Shown piece after piece: positions 48,369 through 57,878 of a stretch of DNA of 64,000 nt (positions within the stretch are counted from its first letter, which is position 1; the number at the start of each line of letters is the position of its first letter). A program made the position numbers and the translations under genes. Below the pieces are notes generated by a model, which ran no database searches, was not told the DNA's origin, and was given only the letters and a program-made list of their open reading frames with translations. This DNA is from Chloroflexota bacterium. GTDB taxonomy: Bacteria > Chloroflexota > Dormibacteria > Dormibacterales > Dormibacteraceae. The stretch is taken from positions 1 to 64,000 of the forward strand of contig VBEK01000138.1 in the NCBI GenBank assembly GCA_005889135.1, in the 5' to 3' direction.

Positions 48369-50536
48369 ACTCGTACCACGACCCCGAGCTCGACGACGTC
48401 CTGCAGGACGACGAGCTGCGTCGGATCGCCCGCGTGCTGAGCTCCGCGACCATCCCTGAGCCGCCGCTGGACGAGGCGTTCCGCACCGGGCTGCGCCGCC
48501 AGCTGATGAACCAGGCATGGGGCATGAGCGAGCGCCGCGACTCCTGGTGGCGCCGCGCGTTCGCCCCGCCCGGCCTGGCCTGGGCCGGCGCGGCCGCCGG
48601 ACTCACGCTCATCGTCGCGGTCGCCGTCTTCAACAACCTGCAGCAGCCGGGCGGCTTCAACACCGTCGTGATCAACAGCCCGGTCGACGGCGAGCGCAGC
48701 GTCGCCCTGCAGCAGCCCATCCTCGTCTCCTTCAACCAGCCGATGGACCACCCGTCCACCGAGCGCGCCGTGCAGATCACTCCCGCCACCAACGTCACCT
48801 TCTCCTGGAAGGCCAACACGCTAGCCGTGCAGCCCTCAGGCGGCAACCTTGCGCCAAACACGCAGTACAAGGTGACCATCGGCCCGACCGCCAAGACCGC
48901 GACCGGCAAGCCACTCTCGAGCGCGCAGACCATCACCTTCGTCACCCAGCCGCCGCCCACGCCGGCGCCGGCGCCCACCCCCCGCCCGACCCCGTCGAAC
49001 CCCCTGTCGGAGCACTACGTCGCGGCCCTTGCAGGCGCGACGGGGCTGTCGGCGCAGTGGTCGTCCGACTCCTCGTCGGTGTACTTCATCGACGGCAAGG
49101 GCGCGCTGAAGGTGGCGGCGGTCAATGGCGGCACACCCGCCGTGATCGCGACCGACAGCGCCTCGTCGCCCGCCGTCTCGCTGACGGGCGACCGCCTTGC
49201 CTACATCCGCGACGGCAAGATCTTCGTCCTGACGTTCGCGACCGGGAAGACCGACGAGTTCGCAGTCGGGCCGGTCCCGACGCTGGTCGGCTGGGGCAAG
49301 GACAAGTTCATCTGGGCGGGCGACGGCGGCCTGTACACACAGGCCGCGGACGGGTCTACCCAGCAGCTCGCGGCGCTGCCGGCGACGGGGACCCCGGCCG
49401 TCGTCTCGATCGCACCCGACGGCGCCCACGCCGTCTACCGGCAGGACAATGACCTGTTCCTGCTCGACCTTGCGACGGGCAAGAGCGTGCAGCTGGGCAA
49501 AGGCGCGGCCACGTTCCAGGCCTGGTCGCCCGGCGGGACGGAGCTGCTTTACGCCACCGCGGACAACGTGGTCGTGGCGGACATTCAGGGCACCACGCAG
49601 TCGACCTTGCCCGCGGGCGACGCGAGCTGGTCGAGCCAGGACGCGATCCTCATCGGCGGCGACACAGACGTCGTCCAGACCCGCCCTGACGGCTCGAACC
49701 TCGGGCGAATCGCGACAGGAACGTTCCGCTCCCCGGTCTGGGCGCCGAATGGCACGACCTTCATGTTCGTGCGCGGCGGCAACCTCTGGGCCGCGACCGC
49801 GCCCGCGCTGCCGCCGGAGCCGACTCCGCTGGACGACGCGGGAAAGGTGGTCAACAACTTCATGCAGGCGAGGCTCAACGGCCTCAGCGACCAGGCGGGC
49901 ACCTACCTCGACGCGAGCGGCAAGGCCGCCTACACCTCTGGCGGCCTCAACCTGACCATCTCCGGCGACCCGAAGTTCACGCGCTACTACGTGCTCACCT
50001 CGGAGATCGTGGGCACGCAGCCCGACACGGCGAGGTTCGTGGTCCGGCTCGTGCTCACGCACGGCAAGCTCGACGTCGGCAACTACGAGGAGACGCTGAC
50101 CCTGGTCCGCGACGCCACCACGAGCAAGCAGTTCCTGATCGACCAGGCGACCGCCGGCTCACACCGCGACCTGGGCAAGGGCGCGGAGGTCGTCGGCGTG
50201 GACGTGGATCTTGACACGGTCAAGGTGACCTTCGACAGCGACCTAGACCCGGCGACCGTCACCGACGGCATCAAGATCGTCGACGCGAAAGGCAAGCAGG
50301 TTGAAGCGACGGCTTCCTACGCCAACCGCACCGTGACCCTGAGCGGCCTCAACCTCAAGGGCGGCGCACAGTACACCCTGGTGGTGCAGACGTCGTTGCG
50401 CGACGTGCTCGGCCAGAACGTCGCCGCCGAGTACGACCTGACCTTCCTCGGCCCCGCGGGCAAGAAGCATCCGACGCACCGGGATGCGCCTGGGTCCGGG
50501 CCGTCAACGTCTCCGTCGCCGGCCGGCTCCGACTAG
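48365..50536 (+). CDS. Membrane-anchored sigma-partner protein with Ig-like and beta-propeller domains
   Basis: 723 residues. The N-terminal ~75 residues are cytoplasmic and acidic (DPELDDVLQDDELRRIARVL), then one membrane helix (WAGAAAGLTLIVAVAVFNNL). Outside: a Big_5-type Ig domain near 100-190 (SVALQQPILVSFNQPMDHPS), a Pro-rich hinge (PPPTPAPAPTPRPTPS), a WD40/TolB-like propeller near 215-480, and a second Ig-like domain near 590-690 with DVDLDTVKVTFDSDLDPATV. The arrangement suggests an anti-sigma factor that senses an outside signal; direct binding to the sigma factor is inferred from coupling only. Confidence 0.7.
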   Translation: MNSYHDPELDDVLQDDELRRIARVLSSATIPEPPLDEAFRTGLRRQLMNQAWGMSERRDSWWRRAFAPPGLAWAGAAAGLTLIVAVAVFNNLQQPGGFNTVVINSPVDGERSVALQQPILVSFNQPMDHPSTERAVQITPATNVTFSWKANTLAVQPSGGNLAPNTQYKVTIGPTAKTATGKPLSSAQTITFVTQPPPTPAPAPTPRPTPSNPLSEHYVAALAGATGLSAQWSSDSSSVYFIDGKGALKVAAVNGGTPAVIATDSASSPAVSLTGDRLAYIRDGKIFVLTFATGKTDEFAVGPVPTLVGWGKDKFIWAGDGGLYTQAADGSTQQLAALPATGTPAVVSIAPDGAHAVYRQDNDLFLLDLATGKSVQLGKGAATFQAWSPGGTELLYATADNVVVADIQGTTQSTLPAGDASWSSQDAILIGGDTDVVQTRPDGSNLGRIATGTFRSPVWAPNGTTFMFVRGGNLWAATAPALPPEPTPLDDAGKVVNNFMQARLNGLSDQAGTYLDASGKAAYTSGGLNLTISGDPKFTRYYVLTSEIVGTQPDTARFVVRLVLTHGKLDVGNYEETLTLVRDATTSKQFLIDQATAGSHRDLGKGAEVVGVDVDLDTVKVTFDSDLDPATVTDGIKIVDAKGKQVEATASYANRTVTLSGLNLKGGAQYTLVVQTSLRDVLGQNVAAEYDLTFLGPAGKKHPTHRDAPGSGPSTSPSPAGSD

Positions 50537-50560
50537 GAGCGAACCACTCCCGGCTCGGAA

Positions 50561-51124
50561 CTACAAGATCGTGAGGGCGCGTGCGGCGCGGCACAGGGCG
50601 GTGATCGAGCCCGAGTGCATGATCTCGCCTTCGAGGGCCGCGTCCAGGGCTTCGCGGAACGGCAGGCGCATGACCTCCATGTCCTGCTCGTAGCGCTCGG
50701 GACTGCGGTTCGACTCGGTGAGCTCCTCGGCGAGGTAGAGGTGCGCGGGGCCGGTGAGGATCGCCGCCCCACGGACGATGCCCAGCGAGCGGTAGCGAGC
50801 GGCTACGAGACCGGTCTCCTCGGCAAGCTCGCGCCGGGCGCACTCGAGCGGATCCTCGCCCGGGTCGGTCGTTCCCGCGGGCACCTCCCACGACGATGTG
50901 TCCCACGCGTGCCGCCACTGGCGGACGAGCATCGTGTCGCCGTTCTCGAAGTAAGGCACGACGAACGCCGAGCCTGGGTTGGTGATCACCGTGTAAAGGG
51001 CCTGCGCGCCGTCTGGGAACTCGATCAGGTCGTCGCGCAGCTCGAACAGCCCGGACTTGCCGCGCGACGTGGTGCCGGCGACGGTGAACGGCCGGCCGCT
51101 CTTGGGGTGGGCGAGCCTGGCTAT
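50561..51124 (-). CDS. NUDIX hydrolase (ADP-ribose pyrophosphatase-like)
   Basis: The Nudix box is complete: G-x5-E-x7-REL-x-EE-x-G around GTTDPGEDPLECARRELAEE. The layout (IEFPDGAQALYTVITNPGSA, then VLVRQWRHAWDTSSWEVPAG) is that of ADP-ribose/NDP-sugar hydrolases. The start is unclear: the conserved frame reaches back to the accC stop, but has no ATG, GTG or TTG there. An ATA overlapping the accC TAG (51124) or a CTG at 51049 are the possible first codons. It is read downstream of accC. Confidence 0.8.
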   Translation of the reverse strand: MARLAHPKSGRPFTVAGTTSRGKSGLFELRDDLIEFPDGAQALYTVITNPGSAFVVPYFENGDTMLVRQWRHAWDTSSWEVPAGTTDPGEDPLECARRELAEETGLVAARYRSLGIVRGAAILTGPAHLYLAEELTESNRSPERYEQDMEVMRLPFREALDAALEGEIMHSGSITALCRAARALTIL

Positions 51125-52575
51125 CGGCGCACCACAGCGGCGACGGCCGCGGCCGCCGCGGCCACGTGCCGCGGATCGGGCCCGTAATCGAACGGCGACT
51201 GCTCCTCGGCCAGTTTGCGGGCCTGGTCGATGAGCGCCGGATGCTCCTCGATGAACCGCGTGCTCAGGTTGCCCGCGCGAAAGTCGGGGTTGTCGAGGAT
51301 CGCGCGGTGATAAGGGATGGTCGTCGCGGGGCCGACGACGACGAACTCGCGGAGCGCACGCCCGGCGCGGGCGATCGCATCGGCGCGGTCGCTCCCCAGG
51401 ACGATCAGCTTCGCCACGAGCGAGTCGTAGTTGGGCGGGACGTCGGAGCCGGGGCCGAAGCCCGAGTCGACCCGCACGCCCGGTCCCGCCGGCGCGACCC
51501 ACCGCACGATGCGCTTCGGGTTGGGGATGAACTTGCGCAGCGGATCCTCGGCGTTGATGCGCATCTCGATGGCGTGGCCCTTCGACTCCACGTCCGTTTG
51601 CTCGAAGCTCAGCTCGAGGCCGGCCGCGACGCGGATCTGCTCCTTGACCAGGTCGATGCCCGTCACCGCCTCGGTGATGGGGTGCTCGACCTGCAGCCGG
51701 GCGTTGACCTCGAGGAAGTAGAACTCGCCGTCGCTGAAGATGAACTCGACGGTGCCGGCGTTGACGTAGCCGGCGGCCTTCGCCGCGCGGATGGCCGCGT
51801 CGCCCATGGCTGCGCGGATCTCCGGCGTCAGGGCGGGCGAAGGGGTCTCCTCCATGATCTTCTGGTGGCGGCGCTGGATCGAGCACTCGCGCTCGCCGAG
51901 GTGCACAGCGTGGCCGTGCCGGTCGCAGATCACCTGGATCTCGATGTGCCGCGGGTTGCGGATGTAGCGCTCGAAGTACACCGTCGCGTCTCCGAACGCC
52001 GATCGCGCTGCCTGGGCGGTGCTCTCGATCGCGGCCGCGAGGTCTTTCTCCGACTCGACCACCCTCATGCCGATGCCCCCACCGCCGCCTGACGGCTTCA
52101 GCATCACGGGGAACCCGACCTGGCGCGCCGCCTCGAGGGCGTTCGACGCGTCGACCGCGCCGCTGCCCGGTGTCACGGGAACGCCGTTCTTCGCCGCCAG
52201 CTCGCGCGCCGCGAGCTTCGAGCCCAGCGCGCGCATCGCCGAGGCGGGAGGGCCGATGAACGTGACGCCCGCCTCCTCGCACGCCTCGGGGAAGCGCGGC
52301 TTCTCGGCCAGGAAACCGTAGCCGGGGTGGATCGCGTCCGCGCCGCAGTCGCGGGCGACCTTGACGATGCGCTCCAGCTGCAGGTACGACTCGGTCGGCG
52401 CGGCGCCGCCGATGTGGTGCGCCTCGTCCGCGTAGCGAACGTGGATGGCGGTGCGGTCGGCGTCGGAGTAGACGGCCGCGGTCGCGATGCCGAGCTCGCG
52501 GCACGCGCGCATGACGCGGATCGCGATCTCGCCGCGGTTTGCGACGAGGATCTTGCTGAAGAGCTTCTTCTTCAC
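51121..52575 (-). CDS. accC: Biotin carboxylase subunit
   Basis: 484 residues. Carboxylates biotin with bicarbonate and ATP. FSKILVANRGEIAIRVMRAC at the start, the glycine-rich ATP loop KPSGGGGGIGMRVV near 160, EMRINAEDP and NARLQVEHPITE with catalytic residues. Its ATG overlaps the stop of the carboxyltransferase gene (ATGA), so the two form a two-gene acyl/pyruvate carboxylase. Confidence 0.94.
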   Translation of the reverse strand: MKKKLFSKILVANRGEIAIRVMRACRELGIATAAVYSDADRTAIHVRYADEAHHIGGAAPTESYLQLERIVKVARDCGADAIHPGYGFLAEKPRFPEACEEAGVTFIGPPASAMRALGSKLAARELAAKNGVPVTPGSGAVDASNALEAARQVGFPVMLKPSGGGGGIGMRVVESEKDLAAAIESTAQAARSAFGDATVYFERYIRNPRHIEIQVICDRHGHAVHLGERECSIQRRHQKIMEETPSPALTPEIRAAMGDAAIRAAKAAGYVNAGTVEFIFSDGEFYFLEVNARLQVEHPITEAVTGIDLVKEQIRVAAGLELSFEQTDVESKGHAIEMRINAEDPLRKFIPNPKRIVRWVAPAGPGVRVDSGFGPGSDVPPNYDSLVAKLIVLGSDRADAIARAGRALREFVVVGPATTIPYHRAILDNPDFRAGNLSTRFIEEHPALIDQARKLAEEQSPFDYGPDPRHVAAAAAAVAAVVRR

Positions 52576-54365
52576 CCGATGTCCAGCAGCGGCTGGTTCG
52601 GCGTCACGACCTCGCCTTCCTTGGCATAGACCGCGCGGACCTTGCCGGCGACGGTGGTGACGATGTCGTTCTGCATCTTCATGGCCTCGAGCACGGCCAC
52701 CACGTCGCCGAGCTTCACATCGTCGCCGGGCTTGACCGGGACCTTGACGATCAGTCCCTGCATCGGCGCGATCACCGTGCCCTCGCCGATCTTCGGCGGC
52801 GCCGCGTTCGCCGGCGCGCTGGCGGCGACGCCGGTGGCGACGACGGCGAGCCCTCCGCCGCTCACGCGCACCTTGAAGACCTCGCCCTCGACCTCGACGT
52901 CGAACTCGGCTGTCTGCGCCGGTGCGGCCGCGGGGACGGCGACGGGCTCAGGCTCGGATGGCGGCGCGGGAGGCGCTTCGACCGGAGCCGTCTTGGGTCG
53001 TTGCCCGTCCTGCTTCTCGGGCTGCGGCCCTCGCGCGTAGGCCGGCGCCAGGCTCGGGAACATCAGGTGGATCAGGACCACGTCGTCGCTGGGCTCGAAG
53101 CCGAGCTTGCGCACCTGCAGGCGCGCGGCTTCGACCTGCGGCTCGAGGAGGTCGGCCGGCCGGAGGGTGATGGGCTCCTCGCGGCCGATGACGAGCCGGC
53201 GCAGCTCGGGGTCCACTGGCGCGGGCGGCCGGCCATACAGACCTTGCAGGTAATCCTTCAGCTCCTGGGTCACGGTCGCGTACCTGTCGCCGCCCAGCAC
53301 GTTGTGGACCGCCTGGGTCGCGATCATCTGCCGGATCGGCGCGACCAGCGGTGGATATCCGATGTGCCGGCGCACGTGGTTCGCCTCGTCCATGACGTCG
53401 TTCAGGCGCTCGGTCGCGTTGCGCGCCCCGAGCTGGTGGTAGATGTCGTCGATCATCAAGCCGGGCATGTGATAGCGCAGGATGCTTGCGTCGACCCGGT
53501 CGGCGACCGGGCTCAGGTGCTCGATGTGCCTGCGCTTCAGCTCTTCGACGTCGCGCTGCGCGTTCCACATCCGGCCCAGGTCGAGGCCGGTGTCATATTC
53601 GCCGCCTTCCAGGGCCGCGACCACGCTCTCCGCCGCGGGCTGCGAAGCGCCCCACGCCAGCGGCGACATCGCCACGTCGAGAACGTCGGCGCCCGCTTCG
53701 ACCGCGGCCATGTAGGCCATCGGCGCCATCCCGCTCGAGCAGTGCGAGTGGACGTCGATCGGCACCTTCACCATTTGCTTGAGCGCGGTGACAAGCTCCC
53801 ATGTGGCCTGCGGGCTCAGCAGGCCGGAGGTGTCCTTGATCACGATCTCGTGGCAGCCCATGTTGACCAGGCCTTTGGCCAGCGAGCCCCACAGCTCGAG
53901 GTTGTGGGCCGGCGAGATCGCGTAGCACAGCGCTCCCTGCACCTTCTTCTTCGCCTTCAGCGCGGCCGCGATCGAGGCCTCCATGTTGCGCAGGTCGTTG
54001 AGTGGGTCGAAGACGCGGAACACGTCGACGCCGCATTTCGCGGCGTGCCTGATGAACAGCTCGACGACATCGTCGGCGAAGTTGCGTTTCGAGACGAGGT
54101 TCTGGCCGCGGATCAAGGCCTGGATGGGTGTGTTGGGGGTGGACCTGTTGAGCTTGCGCAGGAACTCCCATGGGTCTTCATGGATCAGCAGCTGCGTTTC
54201 GAACGTGGCGCCGCCGAACGCCTCCATCGCGGTGAAGCCGATGGAGTCCATCTCCGCGGCGATGGGCAGGATCTCTTCCGTCCTCAGATACCCGCCGAGC
54301 AAGGCCTGCTGCGCGTCGCGGAAGGTGGTGTCGACGAGCCGGACGCGGGCTTTCTTCTTCGCCAC
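52572..54365 (-). CDS. Pyruvate/oxaloacetate carboxylase carboxyltransferase subunit with biotin-carrier domain
   Basis: 597 residues from GTG 54365. Residues ~5-290 are the HMGL-like barrel: VDTTFRDAQQALL near 11, VFRVFDPLNDLRN near 115, IKDTSGLLSP near 170, and VHSHCSSGMA with metal-binding His. A PYC_OADA domain follows to about 440, a Pro/Ala/Glu linker, and a C-terminal biotinyl domain with VLEAMKMQ. With AccC it makes a two-subunit pyruvate carboxylase (anaplerotic) like those of Aquifex and methanogens, but oxaloacetate decarboxylase or another substrate cannot be excluded. No membrane subunits are seen, favouring carboxylase. Confidence 0.88.
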   Translation of the reverse strand: MAKKKARVRLVDTTFRDAQQALLGGYLRTEEILPIAAEMDSIGFTAMEAFGGATFETQLLIHEDPWEFLRKLNRSTPNTPIQALIRGQNLVSKRNFADDVVELFIRHAAKCGVDVFRVFDPLNDLRNMEASIAAALKAKKKVQGALCYAISPAHNLELWGSLAKGLVNMGCHEIVIKDTSGLLSPQATWELVTALKQMVKVPIDVHSHCSSGMAPMAYMAAVEAGADVLDVAMSPLAWGASQPAAESVVAALEGGEYDTGLDLGRMWNAQRDVEELKRRHIEHLSPVADRVDASILRYHMPGLMIDDIYHQLGARNATERLNDVMDEANHVRRHIGYPPLVAPIRQMIATQAVHNVLGGDRYATVTQELKDYLQGLYGRPPAPVDPELRRLVIGREEPITLRPADLLEPQVEAARLQVRKLGFEPSDDVVLIHLMFPSLAPAYARGPQPEKQDGQRPKTAPVEAPPAPPSEPEPVAVPAAAPAQTAEFDVEVEGEVFKVRVSGGGLAVVATGVAASAPANAAPPKIGEGTVIAPMQGLIVKVPVKPGDDVKLGDVVAVLEAMKMQNDIVTTVAGKVRAVYAKEGEVVTPNQPLLDIG

Positions 54366-54820
54366 TAGGCCAGCGCCGCGCGCTTCTCGCCGTGGCGCTT
54401 CTCGACTTCGCCGTCCTGCAGGCCGATGATCCGCGCCGCCAGCCAGGCCGCGTTCTTCGCCCCGGCCTCGCCGATGGCGACGGTGGCCACCGGAACGCCC
54501 GCCGGCATCTGCACGATCGAGTAAAGGGAGTCGACGCCGCCCAGGTGCTGTGTCGGCACGGGGACGCCGATCACCGGCAGGTCCGTCCACGCCGCGACCA
54601 CTCCGGGAAGGTGGGCCGCGCCGCCGGCAGCGGCGATGACGACCTTGAGCCCGCGCTCACGTGCGGTCGTCGCCCACTCCATCACACCTCGCGGGTTGCG
54701 GTGCGCCGAGCACACCTTCATCTCGTGCGTCAAACCGAGGTCCTCGAGCACTTTGACGCAGGACTCCATCAGCGGGAGATCTGACCTGGAGCCGAGGATG
54801 ACTCCGACGACTGGCTGCAA
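54365..54820 (-). CDS. purE: N5-carboxyaminoimidazole ribonucleotide mutase
   Basis: 151 residues from TTG directly after the purD stop. Class I Pur[17 protein letters not shown] near 7, [14 protein letters not shown] near 38, [20 protein letters not shown] near 62, and [20 protein letters not shown]. purK, its usual partner, is not in the window. One base overlap with the carboxyltransferase start (TAGTG). Confidence 0.94.
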   Translation of the reverse strand: MQPVVGVILGSRSDLPLMESCVKVLEDLGLTHEMKVCSAHRNPRGVMEWATTARERGLKVVIAAAGGAAHLPGVVAAWTDLPVIGVPVPTQHLGGVDSLYSIVQMPAGVPVATVAIGEAGAKNAAWLAARIIGLQDGEVEKRHGEKRAALA

Positions 54821-56092
54821 CTACTCGGCCTCCTGAGCTATGTCTGACCGATAAAAGGCCCCTTCGAATCGTACCTTCCGAGCGCCGGCCAACGCCGTGC
54901 GGCGGGCGTCGGCCACGGTGTCCCCCAACCCGACCGACGTTACGACCCGACCTCCGTCAGTGACCAGACCGACGCCAGGCTCGAACCGCGTGCCGGCGTG
55001 GAAGATGAGGACGCCGGACGGCATCTCGGCCAGGCCCCCGATCTTGAGGCCGAGCTTCATCGCCGCGTCGTCCGGGTATTGCCCGGAGGCGACGACGACC
55101 CCCACGCAGGCCCGCTCGCTCCAGCGCAGGTCCGGATGCGCGGCCAGGCCGCCTCTGGCGGCGGCCAGCGCGAGGGCGACGAAGTCGCTCTGCAGGCGTG
55201 GCAGGACCACCTGGGCCTCGGGGTCGCCGAAGCGGGCGTTGAACTCGAGCACATGCACACCCTTGTCAGTGAGCATCAGGCCGGCGTACAGGACGCCGCG
55301 GAACTCGTCGCCGGACGCCGCCAGCTCCGCCACAGCAGGTCGCATGACGCGCTCGACGACGTCCTTCACGAGCGCGTCATCGACGCCCTGGGGCGGCGAG
55401 TAGGCGCCCATGCCGCCGGTGTTGTCGCCCCGGTCGCCGTCGAGTGCGCGTTTGTAGTCTCGCGCCGGCGCGAGGGCGACGACGTCGGTGCCGTCGGTGA
55501 CCGCCAGCAGCGACAGCTCCGCGCCCTCGAGCCGCTCCTCGACCACGATCTTCTTGCCGCTCTTGCCGAAACGCTCCTCGACGAGCATGGCGTCGATCGC
55601 CCTTTCCGCCTCCACGACGCCGGAGCAGACCATGACGCCCTTGCCGCGGGCGAGGCCGTCCGCCTTGACCGCGACGTGCCCGCCTCGTTGTCGCGCCCAG
55701 TCCTTGGCGGGAACTGGCGCGGTGAACGTCTGGTAGTCGGCCGTGGGGATGCCGGCGCGGCGCATCAATTCCTTGGCGAACGACTTGCTCGACTCGATGC
55801 GGCCGGCGCCGCGGTCGGGGCCGAAGACGGGGAAGCCCGCGTGCCGGAGGGCGTCGCCCACGCCGGCGTCGACGGCCGCCTCAGGCCCGAGGACGACCAG
55901 CCCCAGCTTCTCGCGCTTGGCGAAATCGACAAGACGGACCACGTCGGCCGCGCCGATCGGGACGTTGCGCCCCATGCCGCCGGTGCCGCCGTTGCCGGGT
56001 GCGCAGTAGACGCGCTCGACGAGGTCCGACTGCACGCACTTCCAGACCAGCGCGTGCTCGCGCGCGCCGGAGCCGACCACGAGGACCTTCAC
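54821..56092 (-). CDS. purD: Phosphoribosylamine-glycine ligase
   Basis: 423 residues. Joins phosphoribosylamine and glycine. MKVLVVGSGAREHALVWKC at the start, CAPGNGGTGG, the ATP-grasp loop VAVKADGLARGKGVMVC, GDNTGGMGAYSP and EFNARFGDPEAQVVLPRL. It is outside the main purine operon, as first gene after array D on the minus strand. Confidence 0.95.
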   Translation of the reverse strand: MKVLVVGSGAREHALVWKCVQSDLVERVYCAPGNGGTGGMGRNVPIGAADVVRLVDFAKREKLGLVVLGPEAAVDAGVGDALRHAGFPVFGPDRGAGRIESSKSFAKELMRRAGIPTADYQTFTAPVPAKDWARQRGGHVAVKADGLARGKGVMVCSGVVEAERAIDAMLVEERFGKSGKKIVVEERLEGAELSLLAVTDGTDVVALAPARDYKRALDGDRGDNTGGMGAYSPPQGVDDALVKDVVERVMRPAVAELAASGDEFRGVLYAGLMLTDKGVHVLEFNARFGDPEAQVVLPRLQSDFVALALAAARGGLAAHPDLRWSERACVGVVVASGQYPDDAAMKLGLKIGGLAEMPSGVLIFHAGTRFEPGVGLVTDGGRVVTSVGLGDTVADARRTALAGARKVRFEGAFYRSDIAQEAE

Positions 56093-56138
56093 CTTGGGTG
56101 GTCCGAGCTCACCGCGTCGGCCGGCATCTGAACCCCGG

Positions 56139-56280
56139 GATAGTCGCGACTAACGAGGGTTCTGGAGGCGCAACCACACGGATAGTCGCGACTAACGAGG
56201 GTTCTGGAGGCGCAACCACACGGATAGTCGCGACTAACCATGACGGTCGGCATCTGCAACCGCGGATGCGCCGGACTAAC
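56139..56280 (+). repeat. 42-bp palindromic array D (four units)
   Basis: Units at 56139, 56181, 56223 and 56265, each 42 bases on from the last. The first three read GATAGTCGCGACTAAC; the fourth is degenerate (GATGCGCCGGACTAAC). 56139-56180 and 56181-56222 are identical over all 42 bases, a recent exact duplication. A CGGCATCTG-AACC stretch flanks the array at both ends (from about 56121 and 56249). It lies between the purD start and the guaA stop; nothing else is seen there. Confidence 0.9.
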
Positions 56281-56292
56281 CGGAGTTATCGC

Positions 56293-57840
56293 CTACTCCC
56301 ACTCGATCGTGCCCGGGGGTTTCGACGTGATGTCGAACACCACCCGGTTGACGCCCTTCACCTCGTTGACGATCCGGTTGCTGATCCGCGCGAGCACCTC
56401 GTAGGGCACGCGCGCCCAGTCGGCGGTCATGGCGTCCTCGCTCGTCACCACTCGCACGGCGACCAGGTTCGCGTACGTCCGGTAGTCGCCCATCACGCCG
56501 ACCGTCTCCAGCGGGGTCAGGACCGCGAACGACTGCCACACCTGGCGGTACAGCCCGTTGCGCTTGATCTCGTCGACGACGACCCAGTCAGCGTTGCGAA
56601 GTATCTCCAGGCGCTCCGCGGTCACCTCGCCGAGGCAGCGAATCGACAGCCCCGGCCCGGGGAACGGCTGTCGGTACACCATCTCCTCGGGCATGCCGAG
56701 CTGCAGACCCACCGCTCGCACCTCGTCCTTGAAGAGATAGCGCAGCGGCTCGATGAGCTGGAACCGGAGCCCCGGCGGCAGACCGCCGACGTTGTGGTGG
56801 GTCTTGATCTTCGACGCCGTCGCCGCCACGTCGGGCGCGGTCGACTCGATCACGTCCGGATATAGGGTGCCCTGGGCGAGGAAGTCGATGCGACCGAGGC
56901 TCGCCGCCTCGGCCTCGAAGACGGAGATGAACTCGCGGCCGACGATGCGCCGCTTCTCCTCCGGGTCGAGGACGCCGCGCAGCGCAGCGAGGAACCGCTC
57001 GGTCGCGTCGACGTAGCGGATGTTCATGTCGAGGTTGCCGTGCATCACGTCGAGCACGCGCTCGGGCTCCTCCTTGCGCAGGAGCCCGTTGTTGACGAAG
57101 ACGCAGGTGAGCTGGTCGCCGAGCGCGCGATGGACGAGGGTCGCGGCCACGGCTGAGTCGACTCCCCCTGACAGCGCGCAGATCACCCGACCTGCCCCGA
57201 CCTGGGCGCGGATGCTCTCGGTCGCCTCGGCGATAAAGGAGCCCGCCGTCCACGACGGCGTGCAGTGGCAGACGCCGAACAGGAAGTTGCGCAGCACCTC
57301 GCGGCCGCTCGGCGTGTGCACGACCTCGGGATGGAACTGGATGCCGAAGATCCCCTTGCCGTCGGTGAAGGCCGCGTACGGCGAGTTGCCGCTGGTCGCC
57401 AGGAGCTGAAAGCCGGGCGGCATCTCGCTCACGTGGTCGCCGTGACTCATCCACACAGGCAGCTCGCCCTGCATGCCCCGAAAGAGACCGTTAGGCTCAC
57501 GCACCGAGAGGAGCGCCGGCCCGTACTCGCGGGCGCGGCCGGGGTCGACCTTGCCGCCGAGGTGGTGGGCGATGAGCTGCATGCCGTAGCAGATTCCGAG
57601 CACAGGGACGCCCGCTCGCAGCGCCGCCGGGTCCACCTGCGGGGCTCCGGCGTCGTAGACGCTCGCCGGCCCGCCGCTCAGGATCAGGCCGGCCGGGTGT
57701 CGCTTCTCCAGCTCCGGCCAGGGCGTCGAGCCGGGCACGAGCTCGCAGTAGACGTTGGCCTCGCGCACGCGTCGCGCGATCAGCTGGCTGAACTGCGAGC
57801 CGAAATCGAGGACGAGGATCGCCTGCTCGCGCGCGGTCAA
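56293..57840 (-). CDS. guaA: GMP synthase (glutamine-hydrolysing)
   Basis: 515 residues from TTG 57840. GATase domain: [20 protein letters not shown], nucleophile in [20 protein letters not shown]. The synthetase P-loop [15 protein letters not shown] is at about residue 220, and the dimer domain ends KPPGTIEWE. An alternative CTG at 57882 overlaps the guaB3 stop as CTGA and would add 14 residues, but the TTG already gives the normal N-terminal length. Confidence 0.94.
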   Translation of the reverse strand: MTAREQAILVLDFGSQFSQLIARRVREANVYCELVPGSTPWPELEKRHPAGLILSGGPASVYDAGAPQVDPAALRAGVPVLGICYGMQLIAHHLGGKVDPGRAREYGPALLSVREPNGLFRGMQGELPVWMSHGDHVSEMPPGFQLLATSGNSPYAAFTDGKGIFGIQFHPEVVHTPSGREVLRNFLFGVCHCTPSWTAGSFIAEATESIRAQVGAGRVICALSGGVDSAVAATLVHRALGDQLTCVFVNNGLLRKEEPERVLDVMHGNLDMNIRYVDATERFLAALRGVLDPEEKRRIVGREFISVFEAEAASLGRIDFLAQGTLYPDVIESTAPDVAATASKIKTHHNVGGLPPGLRFQLIEPLRYLFKDEVRAVGLQLGMPEEMVYRQPFPGPGLSIRCLGEVTAERLEILRNADWVVVDEIKRNGLYRQVWQSFAVLTPLETVGVMGDYRTYANLVAVRVVTSEDAMTADWARVPYEVLARISNRIVNEVKGVNRVVFDITSKPPGTIEWE

Positions 57841-57878
57841 CCGGGTTGGTGCTTCCCGCCGAGCTGCGGCGGTGCTGC

